From NCBI GenBank assembly GCA_963575645.1, contig OY754466.1, forward strand, positions 11,510,001 to 11,574,000: 64,000 nucleotides of DNA, in the 5' to 3' direction. Below the pieces are notes generated by a model. It searched no databases and was not told where the DNA came from. It saw only the letters and a list, made by a program, of their open reading frames with translations. The position numbers and the translations under genes were made by a program. This document shows positions 21,181 through 31,570 of this stretch, one piece after another (within the stretch, counting starts at the first letter, position 1; each line of letters begins with the position of its first letter). The stretch is from Xanthostigma xanthostigma. Its lineage: Eukaryota; Arthropoda; Insecta; Raphidioptera; Raphidiidae.

Positions 21181-22207
21181 GTCCTATTTTTGACATCGGC
21201 AATCGATTGCGCGTGAAAAAATATAAGACTTTTGTCTGAAACTTTTTTGTTGGTGAGAGTTGAAGCCAGGCAAGTCATCAATAATAATATGGTAGTGAAC
21301 GCCTACTTGTGCGCAGACAGTGGCGTGTGGAATAAATTCGACATATCCATTTATAGCGGTAGAATAAAAATAAAAACTCGACGCACATGGATCACCGAAA
21401 CAGCCAATAGCAAGCTAGAAGACGGGCGCAATGCGTTCACGTCACTATGACGCGGTGGCTTCATCTTTCGCCGCAGCTAATATCTAATAGTCTCGTTTGC
21501 GGCTCCACGTACAAAAAATTAAATATCTCCGATGAATTTAAAGATATTGAAAAAAATTTTGCAGCATTTTTATAGCTATTATTATCACGATATGACCCCA
21601 TCATTATTAGTATTATCATCAAGTGAAAACTAATCATGATAAATTGATCATTTTTAATTCGATGTATTTTTCATTTAAAAATATCAGGAGAGCACAAAAT
21701 TGTGTATGTCTGATTTCATCTACTTACCTACATGTTAAAAGCGCTATTCACACATAACCAATTCTCCATCCTGTTTAATATGGCACATATACAACCCGTC
21801 ACATACTTTACAGAGTCCGGTGCTGTGATACGGTAATAAAAGCAATTCTGGGAACAGTAATAGCAACTTCAGTTGAACCCAAATACTCAAATAGACATAG
21901 CGACTAGTGGAAAGAGTACAATAGCGAATCATTATGGCTGGAATATTGTCTAATATAATAAATTAACAATACATTTGAACGTAGCGCGCGGAGTGCGCCC
22001 GCCAAGTTCTCGCAAAGAACTTTGCATTATATTTACAGGTTCGAGTTTAAGGCTTAACTCACACGGACCACTTTCCGTACACAAAAAATGTGGTTGAACT
22101 CGACCACTTTCCAACAACAGTTTTGTGGTCACGCAGACATTGATACAACCACAAATGAACATTAAATAAACCACACAGAACAGACAGTAAAATGATGGAT
22201 TTATTAA
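21181..22207. other. No feature recognised
   Basis: A CGTAGCGCGCGGAGTGCGCC stretch at 21980 is unusually GC-rich. CGACCACTTTCC at 22099 is a reworked copy of GGACCACTTTCC at 22065. No coding frame I trust. Confidence 0.4.
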
Positions 22208-22281
22208 TAGAATTTATTGGATTCATCCAATTTTTGAAGATTTTCTATCTTCAAAAATTGGATGAACACAATAAATTCTAC
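22208..22281. repeat. Perfect-arm hairpin
   Basis: Arms 22208-22240 and 22249-22281 (ATCCAATTTTTGAAGA and its complement, then AATTTATTG) fold with an 8-nt loop and one interruption. It may be the whole of a small fold-back element. Confidence 0.65.
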
Positions 22282-22286
22282 TAAAA

Positions 22287-22532
22287 ATCTCAACCCCCTA
22301 TAGGTCGAAATAATTAGTAAGTCCCTACAAGCCATTTTGGTACATATTTTGCCTCCATAACTCGAAAAAATAAATTGGACCTCTGTATCTCGAAAACACC
22401 ACTCAAAATTAATTAGAATGAATCTTAACGTTTACAAGTCGAATATTTCCTTACAAAATCCGCCAAATTCAAAAACTCCATAACTCGAATTTTTTGGCGT
22501 CTCCTTTGAAGTTCGACTTACAGAGGTTCTAC
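22287..22532. mobile_element. pogo-like MITE, decayed
   Basis: The right end read in reverse, TAGTAGAACCTCTGTAAGTC, has the pogo/Tigger-type CAGTAGAACCTC look and ends next to TATA. The left end is a degenerate match (CTCAACCCCCTATAGGTCGA). TAACTCGAA or ATCTCGAA occurs five times inside. Non-coding. Confidence 0.5.
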
Positions 22533-22539
22533 TATATTA

Positions 22540-22640
22540 TACATGAAAACGTGTCAAGTGAAAACCTGACAGCATCTTAGATCTGTTATTTTTTGTAGAC
22601 AGTGAGCTTGGCCCCTTTTTTCACATTTATGTTTTTGGTA
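22540..22640 (+). mobile_element. Fragment of the fold-back at 31321
   Basis: Shares GTCAAGTGAAAACCTGACA, TTAGATCT and TTGGCCCC..TTTTTCACAT in order with the right arm of the palindrome at 31470-31600. Confidence 0.45.
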
Positions 22641-24812
22641 GGATAAAAATTACTACCTAAAATACCGACTCCGTTGTTTGCCGCTCAACACAATAAATTT
22701 TTATAGGTCAGTTTCACAAGAAACGATCGCAGAAATTGTTTGTAAGATCAAAATATAATATCACAGAATTATTAATCAGAATTATCAAAAATAATTGCGA
22801 CGAAACAAAAAAATTGCGAATAATTTCACAACAGTTAAATAACCATGCCTGTTGGGGCAAAATGCCATATCAAACATTTTAAAGAGTATAAAATTGCCTA
22901 CAAAAAAGCCAACATTGACATTTATGTAAATCGCAATAATTGTCTCGAACTTACATCTGTAAAAAATAAGATTTTTTGCCGCAGGCTTATTATGTATATA
23001 GCGTGGCAACTACATGTTACCAGAAAATGTTCAATAAACTTGGAATATTATATGTAAACACTAATAACCTGGAATATTTCGTTAGAAGAGAAAAGTTAAT
23101 CATAATATTAATTATGCAAAGGCAGTATATCTGTATAGCCAAATGGCAAATTGACGTATGTCGATTTTTTGATATTTTTACTCTATTGCAGCATTTTCAA
23201 ATTGACAGATTATGTACCAACATCTCATCTTCATTTAAATATTAATTATAAACTAAGTACCTTAAAATGACCTTTTAATTCTGCAGTTAATATAAAATTT
23301 TATTTTTCGCAGCAATGAAAATTTCAGACAGCACCGTTGATTTGATGTCTGGAGCCACCTTTAATAATACACGAGCAAGGCAAACGTCTAGTCATTCATT
23401 AGCGAAATTTTTTTGTCTAAATAATCTTGTATAAAAATATACCCTCAGGAAGTTCATTTAAAATTAGAAACAAATTTATTTTTCCAAAAAATTTCATAAA
23501 CTTGGTAAAACAAAACATACATAATACATATAAAAAAAATAATTGGAACATCTATACTCAAAAGAGTGTCCCCGTACAGTTGTGTTTTTACATAAAAACA
23601 GTAATTCGTTTTTTTTTGTGGTTTCTACATTACAAATATAACAAAAACAATTTTTTAGAGAATTTTTCGGAAGTTTTATCTATACAGGAAAGTTCCAAAA
23701 GTGTGTATTTTTCAAGGTAATATTTTAAATAAAGAATAATCCCGCTACGGAGATACGTCATCGGTAAACAGTTTCAGCTGCTTGACTGCCTGTAATTGAA
23801 GAGACATCGATCATGCGATAAATGGTATATACATCTCTTTTCATAGACATACCTTTCTCTATCTATGCGCAAAAGTGATCTGCTTACCAGGTCCACTTAT
23901 GACGTCATCATATGGCGCCTAAACTGAGGCGTTTGAAATGAATACATTTCTTTAATTCTTATATTTTCAATTAAGAGAAGGGACATTAGAACAAAATATT
24001 TCATATAAATTTTTAGGCGCCTATATGGTTTGTCCCTGAATCTGTGATTCGCGTTTTGTATTCAGCGTACTGTCCAAATGGCTTAACCGATTTTAAAAAA
24101 ACTTTTTTTAATTTATGTATGCGGTAATGTACACTGTTTAAAATTATCAAATTTTGATATTGTCTCCGTTTCTTAAGATTTTAAAATGTATAAAGTTGAT
24201 GAAGCATTTGATTTTGAGTTTGCGACGCTCGTGTGTCAGAATTGTGCCTCAAGGCACTTAATCGACGGTGCTGTCTCTTTTCATTGTATAGTGAATAATA
24301 GAGAACTGGCCACTCCTCTTCACTGGAAAACTAAAGACTTGGGTAGATCTTTGTAAACAAATAGTCCCTTGCAGAAATTATTGCGGCCTGTCAGTTATAA
24401 CAGTGGCGTGTTCAACATTCTCAAACGCTTACCGTTTGACCGCTATACTATCGCACAAATAATAGTTATTCAAATATTTGGTTAACGTCTTATTATATTA
24501 TACATTAAATAAAATTCCCGACTAATTTTTCTGACTTTATTAAATAGATTAATCAAATAACCAATAGATTATTTTTTTTTAATTTTGTCTAAAAAATTAG
24601 TCGGAAATGTTATTTATTGAATAATTTTTTGTTAGTACCAAATTAGAGCACTACAAGACGATGTTCAGTTACTAGCTGCTTTTCAATCTAATTCGAATGA
24701 ACAAAAGAACAGCTGATTTTTTAAAAATATTTTGGGGTTGTATACCACGGCCGCAGGGGACTGCAAGAGTCAACTTTCATTGTTCAGCAGGTCTACATTT
24801 TCACGAGCTTTG
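22641..24812. other. Long unassigned stretch
   Basis: Very AT-rich. Frames of 70-97 codons at 22845, 22976 and 23427 are Lys/Asn/Ile/Phe-rich and have no recognisable motif; I treat them as chance. Around 23900-24020 GGCGCCTA occurs twice in opposite sense. Nothing else recognised. Confidence 0.45.
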
Positions 24813-24938
24813 AACATAGAGATATTACAATAGAGTACGCGAGAGAGCAGTGAAAGTGTCTGCAATTAAGAGAGAGAACAGTTCCTTATCGCTATGATAA
24901 CTAATGATGCAAAACAATGCTGATTTTAAGTAAACAAT
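24813..24938 (+). repeat. Dispersed repeat R, copy 2
   Basis: About 80% identical to 20876-21000, from CATAGAGATATTAC to AAAACAATGCTGATTTTAAG. Directly followed by a fold-back element. Confidence 0.6.
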
Positions 24939-24947
24939 ATTCATCAA

Positions 24948-25285
24948 GTAAATAAAATTGTCGACCAATTTTTCAGACAATATATTAACAAAAAATATAA
25001 TTAATACATTAACGTTTCAATCCGGATTTGGACCTTCTTCAGAACTGATCTAAAAAATATAAAAAATAATTAATATTTAATTTCTAATTCTAATAATATA
25101 AAGTGAATTAGAAATTAAATATTAATTATTTTTTATATTTTTTAAATCAGTTCTGAAGAAGGTCCAAATCCGGATTGAAACGTTAATGTATTAATTATAT
25201 TTTTTGTTAATATATTGTCTGAAAAATTAGTCGATAATTTCATTTACTGAAGAGTTCTAATCAGACGTTAATCAAAGATTTGTCT
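24948..25285. mobile_element. Fold-back element, GTTTCGG family, nearly perfect palindrome
   Basis: Arms of about 150 bp meet at about 25097 with a loop under 20 nt. They include AATACATTAACGTTTCAATC, CCGGATTTGGACCTTCTTCA and GAACTGATCTAAAAAATATA. The right arm continues to TCTAATCAGACGTTAATCAA, the family terminus. On the plus strand the right arm reads CTGAAGA (25153-25159), spacer, GAAACG (25177-25182). Long arms with nearly no loop imply a recent or gene-converted structure. Confidence 0.85.
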
Positions 25286-25988
25286 ATGGTTTTGAAATAC
25301 ACGAAATCTGTTGCTGGCTCTTAGTCTAATGAAAAACAAAATCGTACAATTTTTGCTACTGAATTTAATGTCTGTATTCTGAAAGTACAGGTACGTATAG
25401 GTTTTTGCAACAATACTGGTGCTTTTAGCGTAATTACCAAGCCTATAATAGTCACAGCAATTTTTCAGAAGTCTCGGAAATTCTTCGTAAATTTTGTGTA
25501 CATTTTTTTCTCGGAAAATAATCGCCTTGTGTTTACTAGAATATTCCTTTTGATATATTTAATTACTGCGTAGATATACCACCGGGAACGGCACCGATAT
25601 GCTGCCGTTATAACCTAAAAAGCAGTCTATGTTATATCCTACAAAGCTAGAAAGCAAATTAACAAAAATTATTTTTCTTCATACCTCAATCGAAAGTCAT
25701 CAATTGTAAGTCAGAAAGTCTAACATTTACTCCTTGGGGGGATTACACGCATCAACGCGGGAAGTTCGTACACATTCGGGCGATAGTAAAGCAAAAACAA
25801 TCAATCAACTGTTGTTTAGATGTCGTTTCCATAGCAACCCTATTTCATTTTAGCTTATAGTCGCGAACAGCTGTCATTCGTGCTTTTACGTACAACCTCA
25901 AAGCTGCTTGCTTGGATTTTATCTGTTTTTATGTAATTTATTTATTAATGTATTTAATAATCGTACTTACGACCGAGTTATGAAGACA
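25286..25988. other. No feature recognised
   Basis: No coding frame or shared repeat seen. Confidence 0.5.
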
Positions 25989-26123
25989 AATAGTATACAC
26001 CACTCTGGCCGAAAGTGTAATACATTGCCCTCCAAGGCATGATGCCTGAGGCGAAGCCGAGAGCATCATGGCGCACAGGGCAAGAATATCACACTTTCGG
26101 CCAGCGTTGTGTAATATACTATT
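25989..26123. repeat. Palindrome 1 of a three-unit chain
   Basis: AATAGTATACACCACTCTGG, CCGAAAGTGTAATA is mirrored by TATCACACTTTCGGCCAGCG, TTGTGTAATATACTATT. The loop holds GATGCCTGAGGCGAAGCCGA, matching the GCGAAGCCGAGG at the window start. Confidence 0.75.
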
Positions 26124-26413
26124 ATTCAACACGCGTGAGTAATATATAATTTCGGGGCCCTGCTAAATTCGGGAGAAATAATAAATTACTTCATATGGAC
26201 GCGTAGAGTGCGAATAATAATAATTGCTGCTTTCCTATTGGTTCAGAAACTTTTGCCGCGTTCCTATTGGTCCAGAAACTATGCAGTAATATATTACCAT
26301 GCAGTTTCGGCTCATTATTCGCATTCTACGCGTCAACATGAAGTAATTTAATATTTCTCCCTCTTTTATCAGGGCCCCGATTACATATTACTTGCGCTAG
26401 TTGAATAAAGTAT
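26119..26413. repeat. Palindrome 2 of a three-unit chain
   Basis: Arms include TTATTCAACACGCG, TTCGGGGCCCTG, AATTACTTCATATGGACGCG and their complements to 26413. The central part repeats CCTATTGGTTCAGAAACT / CCTATTGGTCCAGAAACT as a direct duplication (26236 and 26264). Confidence 0.75.
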
Positions 26414-26518
26414 TATGTGCGACTATTGATCGTGTTACCGCACTCGCTACGCCCGTGCGGCAAATTTCACGCTCATGGAATCTTCTCCTTCTCTCACTAG
26501 TCGCACAATATACTATTT
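26408..26518. repeat. Palindrome 3 of a three-unit chain
   Basis: AGTATTATGTGCGACTA at the left is mirrored by TAGTCGCACAATATACTATT at the right. It shares the ATAGTATA-type terminus with units 1 and 2 and overlaps unit 2 at the junction. Confidence 0.65.
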
Positions 26519-27749
26519 ATGTATTTTGATATTTTCTGGAGCTTTCGAGATACTCACTTTTAGGTTAGGACGGCAGTATGGACATTCAGATCGCTACCGC
26601 TCTTCCCAAGTCTCAAATCGCTATTAATATTATTTTACTGAAACGTTGACTTAGGTCAATTTACCTTTTGGCTACAGATTTATTTTACAGAAATACATTA
26701 TGTGACATAACTGACCTTTGCAGTTTTCATCGGCTGCTACCCACGGAATATTGCTGATATTATATACGGTGCTTTAGAAATGATTTAAACAACAAAAACG
26801 CGACATTACGCAATCTTAATTGAAACGTCATTTTCGTTTATTCAAGTTCACAATTACGCATTTAAACGATTTCATTTCACAATTTTCATGTCAACGTGTA
26901 TTTAAAAATCTACATTTTTGCTTTATTTAAATATGAATTTAGCCACAATACTCAAGTAAACAATGCACAAGATTAGTTTTAATAATTTAAACTACATAAT
27001 TATCTCAGTTCTGTACAATTATTTATGCTAGAAATTACATTGTTATTTGTTTTTAAGACTGCTTTACCTTAAAAATATTTTGAATTTTTTTCAGAACAAT
27101 TGTTTTTGTATTAAAACATTATTTTTTTACAACCACTTAAGTTACAGATGTCCACAACAAATATATTAATATTTTTTTTTCGTATTTTCACTGTCAAGAA
27201 AGTTTTTTATTTAATTAACCAACGTAGCTTAAAAAGTATACAATTATCTAAATAATTTTCGAATAGCAACGTTTAAACACCAACTTAAATATATGCGTTC
27301 ATGCAGTTACTCAATTATTAACACATTGCCTTACTAATTGACCCTATTTTCATTCATAAATAAAGTTTGTTTAAACACAGTTCAGATGTTTTAAAATAAT
27401 TTAATTAATTAGTCTTTAAATACATTATTATCTATTTATATACACGTTTATTTATAACGAACAAAATTTAGATTAAAGATATAAAATAAAAAATTAATTA
27501 AAAAATTATTGTCATTATTAATTAAAGTAACAAACCACACGGAAAAATGCTGTCGTTTCTATCGTCTGAGTAAGCACATTTTTCCTCGTGTAATTAAAAT
27601 TTAATAAAAGAGATTAAAATCTGTATATGACATAACCACAAAAAATTATTTTAATCGAAACGCACGCCTCAAAAGTCAAATTAAAAGTATTTAATCGTTA
27701 AAAAATTAATTTCGCGTAACGTAAATAGAATATTACATAAGTGGTTGAA
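26519..27749. other. Long AT-rich stretch without features
   Basis: Between 26760 and 27740 A+T is very high, with no coding frame and no repeat shared within the window. Confidence 0.5.
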
Positions 27750-27839
27750 GAAGAGTTGTTATCGGTTATTAAATGTGTTCAGATGCCAATGCAATATGAA
27801 GCCACATGTAGCAAAATATGGCACATCGGAAGGTTATAG

Positions 27840-28100
27840 CCGCTACAGCTGCAAACGTCAGGTTCATTCGATAGCGACGCGTATACTGTGTGCCGTGTGC
27901 CACCCGTTGCTGTAGAACCGACATACGCCTACTACAATACCGTTGTACGTGCACTTTCTAGTTGTGTGTGTGTGTAACCCGTACCTATACAGAGCGCCGC
28001 GACGGTGGTGTGAGTATAATCAGCGTCGTGCGCCGCCCCAACCGACGCACAGGTGAACGTCGCTTCACTAAGCGCGGCTTCTCTCTGAGTATCGATATTT
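27840..28100. promoter_or_regulatory. CpG-dense stretch, candidate promoter or first exon
   Basis: About 16-18 CpG dinucleotides fall in 27995-28100, against very few in the kilobase before it. The plus strand has a donor-like GTGAGTAT at 28010, following a GT run at 27963. It matches no repeat in the window and is followed by an inserted repeat at 28156. A host promoter with a non-coding first exon is possible; no coding frame proves it. Confidence 0.3.
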
Positions 28101-28155
28101 TGGAAACACGGGTGTTAAAATTTTTGTCTCGATATTCTCAAAATCTAGCTATCTA

Positions 28156-28750
28156 TCTATACTAATATATATAGCTGAAGAGTTTGTTTGTTTGAACGCG
28201 CTAATCTCAGGAACTACTGGTTCAAATTTAAAAAAAAAAATTGTTGGATAGCCCATTTATCGAGGAAGGCTATAGGCTATATAATATCACGCTACGACCA
28301 TTAGGAGCGGAACATTAATGAAAAATGTTGAAAATGTATCTCAAAAATAAGCTTCTATTCAGGTGGAATGCACTAACTAAATATACTCATATCAGCGTTG
28401 TGAGTACACAACGTCGTATGGCTCAATCGGTAGAGCATGCGACTGTCAATATCAGGGTCGCGGGTTCAAGCCCTACGTTGGGCGAAAATTTTTTATTTTT
28501 TTTTATTTTCTGCATTGCTTTCTTTTAAGGCTTACATTTAAATTTATTTTAATGTTATTTAATTAATTAGAAAAAAAATTATTAGTTTAAAAAAGTATAA
28601 ATACTGCTTTTTATCGACAAAACTCCGATCATCATGAAATTTGGACACAACATTCATCTCGGTAAACTAAGCTGAATGTGTGTACTCATGTTCCTCTCTT
28701 CCCCATTCGTTCTTTTACACCCGGGTGAGACCGGACGGGACCGCTAGTTA
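28156..28750 (+). mobile_element. tRNA-bearing Helitron-like repeat, copy 2, full length
   Basis: Runs from CTATACTAATATATATAGCT through GAGTTTGTTTGTTTGAACGC, GATAGCCCATTTATCGAGGA, the tRNA-like module, TTTTTATCGACAAAACTCCG and the end GGACGGGACCGCTAGTT. At about 595 bp this is the best full copy. The start CTATACTAAT and end CCGCTAGTT carry no inverted repeat longer than a few bases. Non-coding. Confidence 0.7.
28412..28484 (+). tRNA. tRNA-like module with GTC at the anticodon
   Basis: 73 nt, aligned base for base with the tRNA-Lys-like module at 320. The loop is CTGTCAA, so the anticodon position reads GTC rather than CTT. Three of five anticodon-stem pairs hold (TGCGA with TATCA). The T stem has one mismatch around GGTTCAAGCCC. 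Lys-tRNA ancestry is clear from the rest; function as a tRNA is unlikely. Confidence 0.5.
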
Positions 28751-28789
28751 ACTAATAAAATAATATTAGGACTAATTTTTCATATACAG

Positions 28790-29712
28790 AATGATTTTTA
28801 AGTTGGTTCTTTTTTTTTAACAGCGTATAGAAATCAAATAGACGAACAAATATTTCAAGTAACTTTTTTATCAAAACTGAAAAATGTAAAAGAAACGGGC
28901 TTTTAAAGTGTTCATAAATTTTATCAAATTTTGTGGTCGGTCCTGGCGTTATGTTATGTCACTATGGAAATATGTTATGTCATTATCAAGTATTCACAGA
29001 AATTGTTCGAAGTTGTCCCCGTTTTGTTGGACACAAAGATGTATCCGCCGTACGCATGCTTGTAGTAGCGATAAAGGCCTTTCCGCGAATTATTTGGGCT
29101 GCATTTCTGATTCGTGCTATCATTTCTTCGCGTTTGTTAACCGGGCTTTTGAATTAATTAAATAGAATTTAAAAAATTTAATTAAACTTTAAACAGCTGT
29201 TTCTCCCTTATTTTTGAGTTTTGATAAAAAGTTACTTAAGAGTATTCGTTCCTGCAAATACCCCCTGCACCCTTCATCTCAAATCTTTTCCCCTCGCCTA
29301 AAAACGGTTCGCGCTCTCCCGACGCTATTTTTAAAGCTAGAGGGTTCTGGTAAACGCCAAATGAAAGAAAAAGAATCAGACTACAGATCCTTCAGGCGAA
29401 TTTTTTGAAAAACAGTTTCGCCTACGTGTGAAATATTACGTAACTTTTTATTTTTTTCAAAAGGTTGTAAGTTTTTTCAGGAATTTTTTTTTCAAAAAAT
29501 TCGCCTGAAGGATCTGTAGTCTGATTCTTTGTCTTTCATTTGGCGTTTACCAGAACCCTCTAGCTATAAAAATAGCGTCGGGAGAGCGCGAACCGTTTTT
29601 AGGCGAGGGGAAAAGATTTGAGATGAAGGGTGCAGGGGGTATTTGCAGGGACGAATACTCTTAAAATAATTGTTCGTCTATTTGATTTCTACACGCTGTT
29701 GAAAAAGAAGAA
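28790..29712. mobile_element. Large inverted-repeat element (family E)
   Basis: Outer arms 28808-28855 and 29664-29712 (ACAGCGTATAGAAATCAAAT, AGACGAACAA) are reverse complements. The right half contains a second, larger palindrome (29229-29663) with arms near 180 bp and over 95% identity: TACCCCCTGCACCC, AAATCTTTTCCCCTCGCCTA, CTCTCCCGACGCTATTTTTA, ATCCTTCAGGCGAATTTTTT. Frames of 74-85 codons at 28908-29165 overlap each other and show no motif. A piece of the inner arm recurs at 38290-38425. Confidence 0.75.
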
Positions 29713-29943
29713 TATAATTCAATTGTCAATTTTTTAAAAACGAAATATCAATGAAAAAATAATAACAAAAAATTTTTATTTCTTTAAAAACAAAAATAAT
29801 AAATTATTTCAAAATATAAATATTGCTTAAATTTTCAGTATCTAATAAATATGTAACATTTTCGAAATATTTCTTTTAAAATAATTTGTTTCATTATCCA
29901 AAATTTTAACATTATCCCAATTAATTTTATGATCACATTCAAA

Positions 29944-29998
29944 TTTATGTTTAGTTATGACATTATGATAAACATAATGTCATAACTATAAACATAAA
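29944..29998. repeat. Short perfect hairpin
   Basis: TTTAGTTATGACATTATG and its complement CATAATGTCATAACTA fold around a 4-nt ATAA loop, with arms of about 24 bp. It abuts the element at 29999. Confidence 0.7.
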
Positions 29999-30510
29999 GA
30001 GCCCCGCACAAACCTTATAGAATTTAGTTCTCTGTTAAATTGATCGAAAATGGTTTTATTTTATAGTTTAAAGGTCACTAAGAAAAAGTGTCCATTGGCG
30101 CATAGCCTAAAAACCAATATATTTTTAGCTACAAATAGGTTCAGCGCGATTTTAGATATAGGGATATCCATTGAATTCACAATCTTAAAAAATCCTAAGC
30201 TCTAGAAATATGTTTTCGAGAGCGCTGAATCCGAATATGACATTATTAATTTATACACAATGCAATCTTCAAACATTACCTAGTTTTCGACTGTTTTTCT
30301 ATTTCTAAAAAAAAGCACAAAAGTTGTGAATTCAATGGATATCCCTATATCTAAAATCTCGCTAAACATATCTGTATAGCTAAAAATATATTGGTTTTTA
30401 GGCTATGCGCCCATGAACACTTTTTCTTAGTGACCTTAAAACTATAAAATAAAACCATTTTCGATCAATTTAACCGAGAACCAAATCCCATAAGGTTTGT
30501 GCGGGGTCCT
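29999..30510. mobile_element. Inverted-repeat element with CCCCGCACAAACC ends
   Basis: The left end GCCCCGCACAAACCTTATAG is mirrored by GGTTTGTGCGGGGTCC. Arms of about 180 bp keep AAAATGGTTTTATTTTATAG, TTAGGCTATGCGC and GATATAGGGATATCCATTGA. Inner arms are nearly perfect. Non-coding; no target duplication seen. Confidence 0.8.
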
Positions 30511-30599
30511 TTGAATAAAAATAAATTTGAATTCTTCTATAACTTCTCCTAAAAACCTCTACAAAGAGGTTGCGTTGAGTAGAGATCTTCTATATTGTG

Positions 30600-30815
30600 A
30601 ACAAATGGTCAAGCGCTGCAATGTAGTTATCCGCCGCTGGCATGTTCATATAAACGGCGGCGTTATACAAGGGTCATGACGTCTCAAGCCACGGAGAGAC
30701 GAGGAGTTGTAGCACGACGTCGCGTAATCGGCGAGCGCCATGCGCGTGGCCCCGCGCCGTGACGCTCAACTGCAGACGGACCGATCCTAATTCACACGCG
30801 CCAACTGTTGTTGTC
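30600..30815 (+). promoter_or_regulatory. CpG-dense stretch with a TATA box
   Basis: More than 20 CpGs in about 200 bp (30615-30800), for example ACGACGTCGCGTAATCGGCG. A CATATAAACGGCGGCG motif at 30649 puts a TATA box about 30 bp upstream of 30680. No coding frame follows before the MITE at 30818. Candidate host promoter; could also be a decayed GC-rich repeat. Confidence 0.3.
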
Positions 30816-30817
30816 TT

Positions 30818-31225
30818 AAGGCCGCTGCACACGAGGTTGGTTTTAGTCACCGGATTCGCTGCTAGGTTTCAAACGTGCTGAGGTATAATACGCGCCACGG
30901 ATCTAAAAGGTTCGGAAGTTAGTCACAAACAGCGTCTAAAGGCACATTTTAAGAGCCGTTGATACTTCCACCACCTCCTGCAACGGAACGTGCGCTCGTC
31001 GGTGATTGGCCGTGATCGCTCGTTGCCTTTGTCACTTGTCGCTTTCCTGCTTTAAAGTACAGTCGAGTACGCTATTGTCAAGTTGTTATTGCTATTTTAG
31101 TTTTAAGTTGAGTTGCGAGTTTGTAGTTTTTCAACACACTGTACAAGCGCAAGCCGCATTCGCATCTAACTTCCGAGCCTTTTAGATTAGTGGCGCGTAT
31201 TGTACTAACGTGGCTTGCAAGTTGA
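30818..31225. mobile_element. MITE related to 16769
   Basis: Starts AAGGCCGCTGCACACGAGGT and carries GCTGCTAGGTTTCAAACGTG, both shared with the 16769 element. Inner arms at 30891-30930 and 31165-31204 (ATACGCGCCACGGATCTAAA, AGGTTCGGAAGTTAG and complement) are inverted. Non-coding. Confidence 0.55.
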
Positions 31226-31260
31226 TTTTTACTGGAATGCTATTTTAATCAGTGTGTGTG

Positions 31261-31261
31261 T

Positions 31262-31295
<34 letters not shown>
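31261..31295 (+). repeat. GA microsatellite
   Basis: An AG/AAAG tract of about 35 bp follows a short GT run at 31252. Confidence 0.8.
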
Positions 31296-31320
31296 TTTGT
31301 GTATTCCTACGTGTTAATAT

Positions 31321-31570
31321 TATGAATATTATTTTCATACTGTGAAAAATGGAGCCATACCTCAATACAAAGAGAATTGAGATCTAAAAGGGGGCCAAGT
31401 TGTCACTTGGCAAGTTTTCACACATATGTATAAACATGATGTTAAGGTATATATCATAATATTAAAACACGAAAACTTGCCAAGTGAAAACTTGGCACCC
31501 TTTTAGATCTCAATTCTTTTTGTATTGAGGTATGGCTCCATTTTTCACGGTATATGAAAATAATATTCTA
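31321..31570. mobile_element. Fold-back element
   Basis: Left arm 31321-31420 and right arm 31468-31570 (AAAAATGGAGCCATACCTCA, ATTGAGATCTAAAAGGG, GCCAAGTTGTCACTTGGCAA and complements) match at over 90%. The inner end is itself palindromic (CCAAGTTGTCACTTGG). A fragment recurs at 22540. Confidence 0.8.

Noticed and set aside
23427..23720. 97-codon open frame
   Set aside because: Lys/Asn/Phe-rich composition expected by chance in this AT content; no repeat, motif or splice context to support it.
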